NCBI RefSeq assembly: GCF_023715325.1
Contig: NZ_JAMBNX010000008.1
Location: 124,001-188,000, forward strand
Reading direction: 5' to 3'
Length of the DNA stretch: 64,000 nt
Source of the DNA: Agromyces mediolanus
GTDB lineage: Bacteria > Actinomycetota > Actinomycetes > Actinomycetales > Microbacteriaceae
Shown here: piece by piece, positions 50,293 through 62,971 of the stretch
Layout of the letters: each line of letters opens with the position of its first letter
Position numbering within the stretch: position 1 is the first letter of the stretch
The notes under the pieces: generated by a model
Databases searched by the model: none
Told to the model about the DNA's origin: nothing
The model's input: the letters and a program-made list of their open reading frames with translations, nothing else
Translations under genes and position numbers: made by a program

Positions 50293-51375
50293 TCAGCCGG
50301 CGATGCGCCAGCCGCGCGCGGCGAGCTCCTCGGTGAGGCGCTCCGCCGCCTCCGGCACGACTTGCACCTCGGCGAGACCGACCTGCCGGCCCGGCGAGTG
50401 CTCGAGGCGCAGGTCTTCGAGGTTGACCCCGATCTCGCCGATCTCGGCAAGGAGGCGGGCGAGCTCGCCCGCACGGTCGTCGACCATGACGATGACCGTC
50501 GTGAACCGCTTGTCGGTGCCGTGCTTGCCGGGCAGGCGCGCGACGCCGGTGTTGCCCGCGGCGAGCTCTTCGGCGACGCGACGACGGGCCCCGGGCGCCC
50601 GTGGGGCTTCGAGCGCCTCGATGAAGCGGTCGAGGTCGTCGCGCACGGCGACCAGGATGTCGTGCACCGGCTCGGCGTTCGCCCCGAGGATCTGCACCCA
50701 CAGGTCGGGGTCGCTCCCCGCGATGCGGGTCACGTCGCGCACCCCCTGCCCGGCGAGGCCGAGCGCCGCACTCGGGGCGTCGATGAAGCGTCGGGCCATG
50801 ACGCTCGACACCACCTGCGGCACGTGCGAGATGAGCGCGACGCCGCGGTCGTGCTCCTCCGGGGACATCTCGACGAGGGTCGCGCCGAGATCGAGGATCA
50901 GGTCGTCGATGGCGCCCGCCCGCTGGTAGCTGATGGCGTCGTGGGCGGCCACCACCCAGGGGCGGCCGGCGAAGAGATCGGCGCGGGCCGACAACGGCCC
51001 GCCGCGCTCCCGCCCGGCGAGCGGGTGGGAGCCGATGTACCGCGACACGTCGACGCCCTGCTCGACGAGCTCGGCGAGGATGCCGGCCTTCACGCTCGCG
51101 ACGTCGGTGACGATGGCGTCGGGGTACGCGTCGAGCTCCGCCGCGACGACGCGCGCGGTCACGTCCGGCGGCACCGCGACGACGATGAGCTGCGGGGCGT
51201 CGCCCTCCGCGGCCGGGCGGCCGGCGCCGAGGTCGGCGGCGATCGCCACGTGCGTCGGCGAGGCGTCGTCGAGGATCACCTCGATGCCCCGCGAGCGGAG
51301 CCCGAGCGCGACGCTCGTGCCGAGCAGGCCCGCGCCGACGACCCGGACCGGGCCGGTCAGCCGTGACTCGACCAC
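50293..51375 (-). CDS. tyrA: Prephenate dehydrogenase with C-terminal ACT domain
   Basis: 360 residues. Rossmann loop VVGAGLLGTSVALGLRSRG, IGSHPLAGRERGG (catalytic His), ISHVPQVVSSVMARRF, and a terminal ACT domain with FTTVIVMVDDRAGELARLLAEIGEIGVNLEDLRLEHS, likely feedback control by tyrosine. Makes 4-hydroxyphenylpyruvate for tyrosine. One base from the rluB stop. Confidence 0.92.
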   Translation of the reverse strand: MVESRLTGPVRVVGAGLLGTSVALGLRSRGIEVILDDASPTHVAIAADLGAGRPAAEGDAPQLIVVAVPPDVTARVVAAELDAYPDAIVTDVASVKAGILAELVEQGVDVSRYIGSHPLAGRERGGPLSARADLFAGRPWVVAAHDAISYQRAGAIDDLILDLGATLVEMSPEEHDRGVALISHVPQVVSSVMARRFIDAPSAALGLAGQGVRDVTRIAGSDPDLWVQILGANAEPVHDILVAVRDDLDRFIEALEAPRAPGARRRVAEELAAGNTGVARLPGKHGTDKRFTTVIVMVDDRAGELARLLAEIGEIGVNLEDLRLEHSPGRQVGLAEVQVVPEAAERLTEELAARGWRIAG

Positions 51376-51376
51376 G

Positions 51377-52183
51377 TCAGTCCTCCTTCGCGCCGGCGGT
51401 GCCGCGCGCCGCCTCGGCCTGACGGGCGATCGTCAGGAGCGCGCCGCGCTCGGACTTCGTGAGCTCCCGCAGCTGGCCGGACCTGAGTGTACCAAGGTGC
51501 AGCGGCCCGAACTGGCGGCGCACGAGCTCCACGACGGGGTGCCCGACCTCCTTCAGCATTCGGCGCACGATGCGGTTGCGGCCCGAGTGCAGGGTGAGCT
51601 CGACGATGCTGTGCCGGTCGTCGCCCTGGGCCTGCAGCAGCTTCGCCCGGTCGGCGCGGATGGGGCCGTCGTCGAGCTCGACACCCTGCTTCAGGCGTTG
51701 CAGTGTCTGCGGCGTCACCCGACCGCGAACCTTCGCGATGTACGTCTTCTCCACGCCGAACGAGGGGTGCGCGAGCACGTGCGCGAGCTCGCCGTCGTTC
51801 GTCAGCAGCAGCAGTCCGCTCGTCTCCGCGTCGAGGCGGCCGACGTTGTAGACACGGTCGTCGAGCTCGTCGGTGAAGCGGCGGAGGTCGGGGCGACCCT
51901 GCTCGTCCTTCATCGAGGAGACGACGCCGGTCGGCTTGTTCAGCACGTAGTAGCGCTTCGCCGTGTCGAGCTGCACGGCGACGCCGTCGACGGACACCTG
52001 GTCGACGGCGGGGTCGACGCGGGTGCCGAGCTCGGTCACGATCTGACCGTTCACCTCGATACGCCCCTGCACGAGGTACTCCTCGACGACCCGGCGCGAG
52101 GCGACGCCGGCGGCGGACAGCACCTTCTGCAGGCGCTGCGGACCGCCCGCTGCGGGTTCGGCGGGGGTGGCGGGTTCAGCCAT
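51377..52183 (-). CDS. rluB: Ribosomal large-subunit pseudouridine synthase B-type
   Basis: 268 residues. S4 domain (RLQKVLSAAGVASRRVVEEYLVQGRIEVNGQIV), then the RsuA/RluB catalytic core with NVGRLDAETSGLLLLTNDGELAHVLAHP (catalytic Asp) and HSGRNRIVRRMLKEVGHPV. Order scpA-scpB-rluB is standard. Confidence 0.92.
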   Translation of the reverse strand: MAEPATPAEPAAGGPQRLQKVLSAAGVASRRVVEEYLVQGRIEVNGQIVTELGTRVDPAVDQVSVDGVAVQLDTAKRYYVLNKPTGVVSSMKDEQGRPDLRRFTDELDDRVYNVGRLDAETSGLLLLTNDGELAHVLAHPSFGVEKTYIAKVRGRVTPQTLQRLKQGVELDDGPIRADRAKLLQAQGDDRHSIVELTLHSGRNRIVRRMLKEVGHPVVELVRRQFGPLHLGTLRSGQLRELTKSERGALLTIARQAEAARGTAGAKED

Positions 52184-52940
52184 CGAGATCGAATCCTTCC
52201 TGGCCGTCGTCGAGGAGCGGCGAGATGTGCGGCAGCTCGTCGAGCGAGTTGATGCCGAGGTGGACGAGGAGCTGCTCGGTCGTGCCGTAGAGGATCGCGC
52301 CCGTCTCGGGGTCGGTGTCGACCTCGGTGACGAGGCCGCGGCCGAGCAGGGTGCGCACGACGGAGTCGACGTTCACGGCGCGGATCGAGGCGACCTGCGA
52401 GCGCGAGATGGGCTGCTTGTACGCGATCACCGCGAGCGTCTCGAGCGCGGCCTGGGAGAGCTTCGTCGAGGTCTGCGTCAGCACGAAGCCCGCGACGAGC
52501 GCGTCGTACTCCTGACGCACGTAGAAGCGCCAGCCACCGCCGACCTCGCGGAGCTCGAAGGCGCGTCGACCGCCGCCGACGAGGGCGGGGGTCTCCGCGA
52601 CATCCGTACGCGGCTCCCCCGAGGTCCCCGTGCCGTCGTAGTCCGCGACCAGCCGGGCGATCGAAGCCCGGACCTCGGCGACGGGGCGGGCGACCGTCGC
52701 CGCCAGCTGGACGACGCCGAGCGGCTCGTCGGAGATGAAGAGGATCGCCTCGATCGCGCGGTCGAGGTCGAGCCGGTGCTGGCCGGGCACGTCGAGCGGG
52801 GTCACCACCGACAGTTCCGGCGCGTCGCCGGGGGCGGATGCCTCGCTCCGGGCCGCCTCGTTCGCGGATGCCTCGGCCGAGGCATCCGCCGTCGTGATCT
52901 CGGGCGCCTCCTGCTCGGCCCGCTCGGTCTCAGTCGTCAT
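52176..52940 (-). CDS. scpB: Segregation and condensation protein B
   Basis: 254 residues. Winged-helix kleisin partner: LDRAIEAILFISDEPLGVVQLAATV, VLTQTSTKLSQAALETLAVIAYKQPISRSQVASIRAVNVDSVVRTLLGRGLVTEV. N-terminal 50 residues are acidic and Ala-rich. Overlaps scpA by 11 bases and rluB by 8. Confidence 0.94.
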   Translation of the reverse strand: MTTETERAEQEAPEITTADASAEASANEAARSEASAPGDAPELSVVTPLDVPGQHRLDLDRAIEAILFISDEPLGVVQLAATVARPVAEVRASIARLVADYDGTGTSGEPRTDVAETPALVGGGRRAFELREVGGGWRFYVRQEYDALVAGFVLTQTSTKLSQAALETLAVIAYKQPISRSQVASIRAVNVDSVVRTLLGRGLVTEVDTDPETGAILYGTTEQLLVHLGINSLDELPHISPLLDDGQEGFDLDG

Positions 52941-53781
52941 AGTCGGCTCCCAGGCTCTCGAGCTTGTCGTCGCTCCACGTGTCGGTCGCCCAGCGCAGCG
53001 TCAGCTCGCCGAGCGGCTCCAGTTGTTCGAAGCCGATCGCCGCGTGCCGGTAGAGCTCGAGCACCGCGATGAAGCGCGCGACGACGACACCCTGCCGGTC
53101 GACCCCGGCGATCAGCTGTCGGAACGTGACGGGGTCGCCGCGGCGCAGCACGGCGACCACGTGCGCCGCCTGCTCCCGGATGGAGACGACCGGGGCGTGC
53201 AGGTGGTCGAGGCCGACGACGGGGATCTCGCGCGGCGTGAGCGCGAGCACCGCGAGGGCGGCGAAGTCCTCGGCCGACAGCGTCCAGCGCAGCTCCGGTG
53301 CGGGCTGGCGGAACCGCTCCTCCAGCCGGACCGTGCGGGCGTGCCGCGAGCTCTCGCGCTCGAGGCCGGCCTGGAACCAACGCGCCGCCTCCTTGAACGC
53401 CCGGTACTGCAGCAGCCGGGCGAACAGCAGGTCGCGGGCCTCGAGGAGCGCCACGTCCTCGGCGTCGACGAGCTCGCCCTGCGGCAGGAGCCCCGCGATC
53501 TTCAGGTCGAGGAGCGTCGCCGCGACCACCAGGAACTCGCTGGCCCGGTCGAGCTCCTCCTCGGAGTCGAGCCCGCGCAGGTACGAGATGAACTCGTCCG
53601 TCACCTTCGACAGCGAGACCTCGGTGATGTCGAGCTCGTGCTTCGTGATGAGCGAGAGCAGCAGGTCGAACGGGCCCTCGAAGTTCGTCAGCGCGACCCG
53701 GAACCCGGGGTCGCCCTCTACCGCGGCCTCCGCCGGGGGCTGCGCATCGGCCGGGGCGGCCGCCTCAGGCGACCGCGCCAC
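52930..53781 (-). CDS. scpA: Segregation and condensation protein A
   Basis: 283 residues from GTG 53781. Kleisin N-terminal motif RVALTNFEGPFDLLLSLITKHELDITEVSLSKVTDEFI, C-terminal winged helix RFIAVLELYRHAAIGFEQLEPLGELTLRW. Works with SMC and ScpB in chromosome organisation. Overlaps parA by 17 bases. Confidence 0.94.
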   Translation of the reverse strand: MARSPEAAAPADAQPPAEAAVEGDPGFRVALTNFEGPFDLLLSLITKHELDITEVSLSKVTDEFISYLRGLDSEEELDRASEFLVVAATLLDLKIAGLLPQGELVDAEDVALLEARDLLFARLLQYRAFKEAARWFQAGLERESSRHARTVRLEERFRQPAPELRWTLSAEDFAALAVLALTPREIPVVGLDHLHAPVVSIREQAAHVVAVLRRGDPVTFRQLIAGVDRQGVVVARFIAVLELYRHAAIGFEQLEPLGELTLRWATDTWSDDKLESLGADYDD

Positions 53782-54652
53782 GGAACACCAGCTCGCGGGC
53801 GAGCTGCCGGTAGGCCTTCGACGCCTGGTGCTCGGGCGCGAACTCCGTGATCGGCGTCGCCGCGACGGTGGCGTCGGGGAACTTCACCGTGCGCGTGATG
53901 ACCGTCTCGAGCACGCGGTCGCCGAAGGCGTCGACGACGCGCTCGAGCACCTCGCGCGAGTGCAGGGTGCGGGCGTCATACATGGTCGCGAGGATGCCGT
54001 CGAGCGTGATGGCGGGGTTCAGCCGGTCGCGCACCTTGTCGATCGTCTCGATGAGCAGGGCGACGCCGCGCAGGGCGAAGTACTCGCACTCGAGCGGGAT
54101 GACGACGCCGTGGCTCGCGGTGAGGGCGTTCACGGTCAGCAGGCCGAGCGAGGGCTGGCAGTCGATGAGGATGACGTCGTAGTCGGCGGACACCTTGCGG
54201 AGCACGCCGGCGAGGATCTGCTCGCGCGCCACCTCGGTGACCAGGTGCACCTCGGCCGCCGACAGGTCGATGTTCGCGGGGATGACGTCGAAGTTCTCGA
54301 CGCCCGTGCGCTGGATGGCGTCGGCCGGCTCCAGGCCGCGGGAGAGCAGCAGGTCGTAGATCGTCGGCACGTCGTGGGTCTGCACGCCGAGCCCGGCGGA
54401 CAGTGCCCCCTGCGGGTCGAAGTCGATGGCGAGCACCCGGCGGCCGTACTCGGCGAGCGTGGCGCCGAGATTGATCGTCGTCGTGGTCTTGCCGACGCCG
54501 CCCTTCTGGTTGCAGAGGGCGATGATCCGGGCGGGCCCGTGCTCGCGCAGCGCCGGCGGCGTGGGGAACTCGCGCAGCGGTCGACCGGTCGGACCGAGCT
54601 TCGACTCCTGCGGCGCCGTGGTGCTCGCGGGGTCGCGCTTCTGGTCGGTCAC
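53765..54652 (-). CDS. parA: ParA/Soj-type ATPase
   Basis: 295 residues from GTG 54652. Deviant Walker A NQKGGVGKTTTTINLGATLA, ILIDCQPSLGLLTVNAL, ECEYFALRGVALLIETI. No parB adjacent, so this is the scpAB-linked ParA paralogue common in actinobacteria rather than the origin-proximal one (inference). Confidence 0.9.
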   Translation of the reverse strand: MTDQKRDPASTTAPQESKLGPTGRPLREFPTPPALREHGPARIIALCNQKGGVGKTTTTINLGATLAEYGRRVLAIDFDPQGALSAGLGVQTHDVPTIYDLLLSRGLEPADAIQRTGVENFDVIPANIDLSAAEVHLVTEVAREQILAGVLRKVSADYDVILIDCQPSLGLLTVNALTASHGVVIPLECEYFALRGVALLIETIDKVRDRLNPAITLDGILATMYDARTLHSREVLERVVDAFGDRVLETVITRTVKFPDATVAATPITEFAPEHQASKAYRQLARELVFRGAVA

Positions 54653-54704
54653 GTGGTCTCCTCCTCAGCTGGCGCCCGTCGGGTCGAGCGATGCTTGGTC
54701 GATT

Positions 54705-55603
54705 CTAGCGAGCACGAGGGTGGGCGGTCGTGTACATCTCCCGGAGTGTATCGGCCGTGACGAGGGTGTAGATCTGCGTCGTCGCGACCGAGGAGTGCCC
54801 CAGCAGCTCCTGCACGACGCGCACATCGGCGCCGCCGGACAGCAGGTGGGTCGCGAAGGAGTGCCGCAGGGTGTGCGGCGACACCTCGATGCCGAGCTCG
54901 GCCCGGTCCGCGGCGTCCCTGATCGCGACCCACGCCGCCTGCCGGCTGAGCCGTCCGCCCCGAGCGCCGAGGAACAGCGCCGGCGTCGCCCTCCCCCGGC
55001 TCGACAGCTGCGGACGCACCCGCACGAGGTAGGCCTCGACGGCGGCCCTCGCATAGCTCCCGACCGGCACGATGCGCTCCTTGCCGCCCTTTCCGAACAG
55101 GCGCACGACCTCGGCATCGACCAGGTCGTCGACGTTCAGCCCGACCGCCTCGGAGACGCGCGCGCCGGTGGCGTAGAGCAGTTCGAGCAACGCCTTGTCG
55201 CGGACCCGCAAGGGCTCGTCGCCGTCGGTCGCCGCGAGCAACCGTTCGACGGTTTCGATCGGGATGGCCTTCGGCAGGCGCGCCGGGAGCTTCGGCGGCT
55301 TCAGCTCGCGAGCGGCGTCGTTCTCGGTGAGCCCCTCCTCGGCGAGGAAGCGGTGCAGGCCGCGCACCGTCGAGAGGATGCGTGCGACCGAGGAACTCGC
55401 CAGGGCCGGCTGCCGCTCGGCGCTCACGTAGCGCTGGAAGGCGGCGAGCTCGGCGGCGTCGACCGACTCCGGTCCGGCGTGGCCGGTGGTTTCGAGCCAT
55501 GCCCCGTAGATCGCGAGGTCGCGCCGGTACGAGGTGACCGTGTTGCGCGCGAGTCCCCGCTCCACCGCGAGGTGTCGCAGGTACCCGTCGATCTCGCGGG
55601 AGC

Positions 55604-55607
<4 letters not shown>
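54705..55607 (-). CDS. xerD: Site-specific tyrosine recombinase XerD
   Basis: 300 residues from GTG 55607, which overlaps the nudix stop; upstream frame to 55643 rejected. Core-binding domain [26 protein letters not shown], catalytic residues in [16 protein letters not shown] (Arg), [15 protein letters not shown] (HxxR), [16 protein letters not shown] (His, Tyr). Resolves chromosome dimers with a second Xer protein. Confidence 0.93.
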
Positions 55608-59758
<4,151 letters not shown>

Positions 59759-59776
59759 GTTCGCCTCCGTTCGCGC

Positions 59777-60691
59777 TCAGTCACGGCCACTCGGCCCCCG
59801 CCAGCCCGTCACCGGCAGCTGGAACTTGTTCACGAGCCGATCGGTGAAGGGCGCCTCGTGGAGGCGCGCGAGCCGGACCGGAACCGGCGAGCGACGCACG
59901 ATCACCCTGGAGCCCGCGGGCAGGTCGAAGGTGCGGCGACCGTCGCACCAGATCACCGCGCTGCTCTCGGTGCGCTGCAGGATCTCGACCGCGAGCGAGG
60001 ACTCGGGACCGACGACCAGCGGGCGTGCGAAGAGCGCGTGCGCGGAGAGCGGCACGAGCAGCAGCGCCTCGAGGCTCGGCCAGACGACCGGGCCGCCCGC
60101 CGAGAACGAGTAGGCGGTCGAGCCGGTCGGGGTCGACATCACGACCCCGTCGCAGCCGAACGACGAGAGCGGGCGGCGGTCGACCTCGATCACCACCTCC
60201 AGCATGCGCTCACGTTCGGCCTTCTCGACGGTGACCTCGTTCAGCGCCCAGCTCTCGTACACGACCTCGGCGCCGACCTTGGCGCGCACCGAGAGCGTCA
60301 TGCGCTCCTCCACGGCGTAATCGCGGGCGAGCGCCCGGGTGATCGTCAGCCCGAGGTCGTCGCGCTCGCTCTCGGCAAGGAAGCCGACGTGCCCGAGGTT
60401 GACCCCGAGCAGCGGCGCCGGGTGCGGCCGGATGAGCTCGGCCGCGCGGAGAATGGTGCCGTCGCCACCGAGGACGATGACGAGCTCGATGACCGCCGGA
60501 TCGACTGCTTCGAGGCGGAGCGCCCGCCCGTCGAGCTCGGGCACGACCTCCTGCACGTCGTCCCAGTGCTCGGCGGCGATCACCGGAACGGCGCCCTCGG
60601 CAAGCAGCCGCTGGCAGACCTCGACCGTCGCCTCGAGGGCGGCGGCGCGGCCCGTGTGCGAGACGACGAGGAAGTGCCGGGCCTCGGTCAT
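59777..60691 (-). CDS. nadK: NAD kinase
   Basis: 304 residues from ATG 60691. GGDGTILRAAELIR (conserved GGDG), GVNLGHVGFLAE, NEVTVEK, DGVVMSTPTGSTAYSFSAGGP. Makes NADP. ATGA overlap with tlyA upstream; the same order tlyA-nadK-recN is common in actinobacteria. Confidence 0.94.
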   Translation of the reverse strand: MTEARHFLVVSHTGRAAALEATVEVCQRLLAEGAVPVIAAEHWDDVQEVVPELDGRALRLEAVDPAVIELVIVLGGDGTILRAAELIRPHPAPLLGVNLGHVGFLAESERDDLGLTITRALARDYAVEERMTLSVRAKVGAEVVYESWALNEVTVEKAERERMLEVVIEVDRRPLSSFGCDGVVMSTPTGSTAYSFSAGGPVVWPSLEALLLVPLSAHALFARPLVVGPESSLAVEILQRTESSAVIWCDGRRTFDLPAGSRVIVRRSPVPVRLARLHEAPFTDRLVNKFQLPVTGWRGPSGRD

Positions 60692-61503
60692 CGCCCACCC
60701 CCTCTCGCCAGCCGTTCGATGCGACTCGACCATTCTGACGGATCGGAGCCCCGCTCGGCCGTCAGATGCACGAGGAACTCCTCGTTCCCCTGACCGCCCG
60801 CGATGGGTGACGCCGCGACGCCGACCGTGCGCAGGCCGAGATCGTGCGCGGCCCACAGCACGTCGTTCACCGCGTCGGCGCGTCGGGCCGGGTCGCGCAC
60901 GATGCCCTCACGGGTGCCGCCCCGGCCGACCTCGAACTGCGGCTTCACGAGCAGCACGAAGTCGGCGCCGGGCGCGGCCGTGGCGACGAGCGCCGGCAGC
61001 ACCGTGGCGAGCGAGATGAAGGAGAGGTCGGCGGTGACGAGATCGGGCCGCTCGGCGACGCCGGTGAGCGCGGCGAGCCGCTCGGCGTCGAGCGTGCGGA
61101 CGTTGCAGCCCTCGACGAGCACGATGCGCTCGTGGCCGAGCAGTTCTGGCGCGAGCTGCCCGTGGCCGACGTCGACCGCGAGCACGAGCCGTGCTCCGCG
61201 TTCGAGCAGCACCTGCGTGAAGCCGCCGGTCGAGGCGCCGGCGTCGAGCGCGAGGCGCCCGTCGACGTCGACGGAGAACTCGTCGAGCGCCGCGATGAGC
61301 TTGTGGGCTGCGCGGCTCACATAGTGATCGGCGGATGCCACGGCGAGCTCGGCCTCCGCGGCGACGCGCGTCGAGGCCTTGACGACCGGCCGGCCGTCGA
61401 CCGTCACCGAGCCGGCGGCGATGAGCGCGGCCGCGTGCGTGCGGGAGCGCGCGAGTCCGCGCTCGGCGAGGGCGGCGTCGAGTCGGGCGTCGGGCATGCT
61501 CAC
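60688..61503 (-). CDS. tlyA: TlyA-type 16S/23S rRNA 2'-O-methyltransferase
   Basis: 271 residues from GTG 61503 (ATG 61497 also possible). S4 domain (RLDAALAERGLARSRTHAAALIAAGSVTVDGRPV) then FtsJ-like fold: LALDAGASTGGFTQVLLERGA, VDVGHGQLAPEL, LVTADLSFISLATVLPAL, VLLVKPQFEVGRG. Methylates rRNA and affects capreomycin sensitivity in relatives. GTGA overlap with the small gene before it. Confidence 0.92.
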   Translation of the reverse strand: MSMPDARLDAALAERGLARSRTHAAALIAAGSVTVDGRPVVKASTRVAAEAELAVASADHYVSRAAHKLIAALDEFSVDVDGRLALDAGASTGGFTQVLLERGARLVLAVDVGHGQLAPELLGHERIVLVEGCNVRTLDAERLAALTGVAERPDLVTADLSFISLATVLPALVATAAPGADFVLLVKPQFEVGRGGTREGIVRDPARRADAVNDVLWAAHDLGLRTVGVAASPIAGGQGNEEFLVHLTAERGSDPSEWSSRIERLARGGGR

Positions 61504-61679
61504 CCCGCGCTGCGCGTCGGATCGGACTGCTCGAGCTCGGAGCGGAGCGCGTCGGCGAGCTGCCGGTACCCAGCGGCGCGTTCATCGAGCGGACGCGCCT
61601 CGAGCTCGTCGAGGGCCGCCCGAGTGGCCTCGCTCAGGTCTCGGGTATCGGAGTTCGATTCGTCGCTCACGGGATCCAC
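61500..61679 (-). CDS. 59-residue conserved-type small protein before tlyA
   Basis: GTG 61679 gives VDPVSDESNSDTRDLSEATRAALDE and ends SDPTRSAG; GTG 61670 possible. Acidic, helical, no Cys. Coupled to tlyA (GTGA). Small ORFs at this place are common in relatives but unnamed. Moderate confidence that it is real. Confidence 0.6.
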   Translation of the reverse strand: MDPVSDESNSDTRDLSEATRAALDELEARPLDERAAGYRQLADALRSELEQSDPTRSAG

Positions 61680-61720
61680 GCTACCGGCACCCGGCGACGA
61701 ACGGGGTGCCGGTTCGCCGG

Positions 61721-61931
61721 GTTCCCCGGGCCCCGTCGAAGGGACCCTTTGGTTCCCTGAGCCCGTCGAGGGGAACCCCCACTGGTTCCCTGGGCCCGTC
61801 GAAGGGACCCTTTGGCTCCCTGAGCCCGTCGAAGGGACCCACCCGCTTCGACAAGCTCAGCGAACCACCCACTGGTTCCCTGAGCCCGTCGAAGGGAACC
61901 CCCCGCTGGTTCCCTGAGCCCGTCGAAGGGA
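61721..61931. repeat. Cluster of seven REP-like units
   Basis: Seven copies of about 22 bp, six reading GGTTCCCTGAGCCCGTCGAAGGG-like on plus (starting near 61721, 61751, 61784, 61814, 61874 and 61908) and one inverted partner, CTTCGACAAGCTCAGCGAACC at 61845-61865. The direct unit and its inverted partner can pair through TTCGAC/GTCGAA and CTCAG/CTGAG. Intergenic between the HAD and 59-residue genes. A long frame across it is an artefact. Confidence 0.85.
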
Positions 61932-61939
61932 GGCGCACC

Positions 61940-62971
61940 TCAGGCGTATAGCCGCTCCGGCACGTCGAGCGCGTGGATCGGGGTGCCTGACCCCCAGATC
62001 GCCGCGCACGCCGCGCGCAGCAGATCGATCCCGCCGTCGCCCTCTTCGACCACGACCACGCGCGAACCGTCGACCTTCACGGCCGACCGCCCGACGCGCA
62101 GGGCTCCCCCGCGGCGTTCCTCGGTCTCCGGGTACGGCCGGTGCAAGCCGCGGAGGTCCTCCAGGATGAAGTCCGGTCGGCTGTCCGCCTTCGCCGCGAG
62201 GAGCTGCTTCGCCCGGTCGATGCCGGTGAGCACGACGGCCGAGCGGATCCCGGCCCGGCGCGCGCCGAGAATGTCGGTGTCGAGGCGGTCGCCCACCATC
62301 AGCGGCGCGGTGGCGCCGAAGCGGCGCATCGCCTCGTCGAAGATCGCTCGTTCCGGCTTGCCTGCGACGAGCGGGAAGCGCCCGACCGCGGTGTGTACCG
62401 CGGACACCAGCGTTCCGTTGCCCGGCGCGATCCCGCGGGCCACGGGGATCGTCCAATCCATGTTCGTCGCGATCCACGGGATGCCCCCGGGAGCATCCGG
62501 CCCGCCATGAGCGTTCAACGCGAACGCGGCCTCGGCGAGCTGCGTCCAGCCGACTTCGGGCGCGAAACCCTGCACGACGGCCGCCGGGTGGTCGTCAGCC
62601 GAACGCGTCACCCGGTAGCCGCGACGCTCGAGCTCCGTGATGATGCCCTCGCCGCCGACGACGAGCACGAGCGCGCCGGGGTCGACCTGCTCACCGAGCA
62701 GATGCATCGCGGCCTGTGGGGAGGTGACGACGTCGCTCGGTTCGACGTCGAGGCCGAGCTCTGCCAGGTGCGCCGCGACCGAGGCGTCGCTCCGGGAGGC
62801 GTTGTTCGTGAGATAGCCGACGGCGCGACCTCGTTTCGCGAGGTTGAGGCTGTCGACCGCGTGCGGGATCGCCCCGTGCCCCTGGTAGACGACTCCGTCC
62901 AGGTCCGCGAAGACCGCGTCCACGCCGTCGAGCGGCGTCGCCGCCTCAGTCTTCGTGCGGAACAGCGCCAT
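61940..62971 (-). CDS. HAD-superfamily phosphatase (NagD-like)
   Basis: 343 residues. DAVFADLDGVVYQGHGAIPHAVDSL (DxD motif), YLTNNASRSDASVAAHL, GKPERAIFDEAMRRFG with Lys, LMVGDRLDTDILGARRAGI with the third motif. Class IIA HAD, substrate unknown. The tail past residue 270 is extra. 26-base overlap with the TPR-type gene. Confidence 0.86.
   Translation of the reverse strand: MALFRTKTEAATPLDGVDAVFADLDGVVYQGHGAIPHAVDSLNLAKRGRAVGYLTNNASRSDASVAAHLAELGLDVEPSDVVTSPQAAMHLLGEQVDPGALVLVVGGEGIITELERRGYRVTRSADDHPAAVVQGFAPEVGWTQLAEAAFALNAHGGPDAPGGIPWIATNMDWTIPVARGIAPGNGTLVSAVHTAVGRFPLVAGKPERAIFDEAMRRFGATAPLMVGDRLDTDILGARRAGIRSAVVLTGIDRAKQLLAAKADSRPDFILEDLRGLHRPYPETEERRGGALRVGRSAVKVDGSRVVVVEEGDGGIDLLRAACAAIWGSGTPIHALDVPERLYA

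Noticed and set aside
61681-61938. An 85-residue minus frame through the REP cluster
   Set aside because: It is translated repeat sequence; every unit gives the same short peptide.
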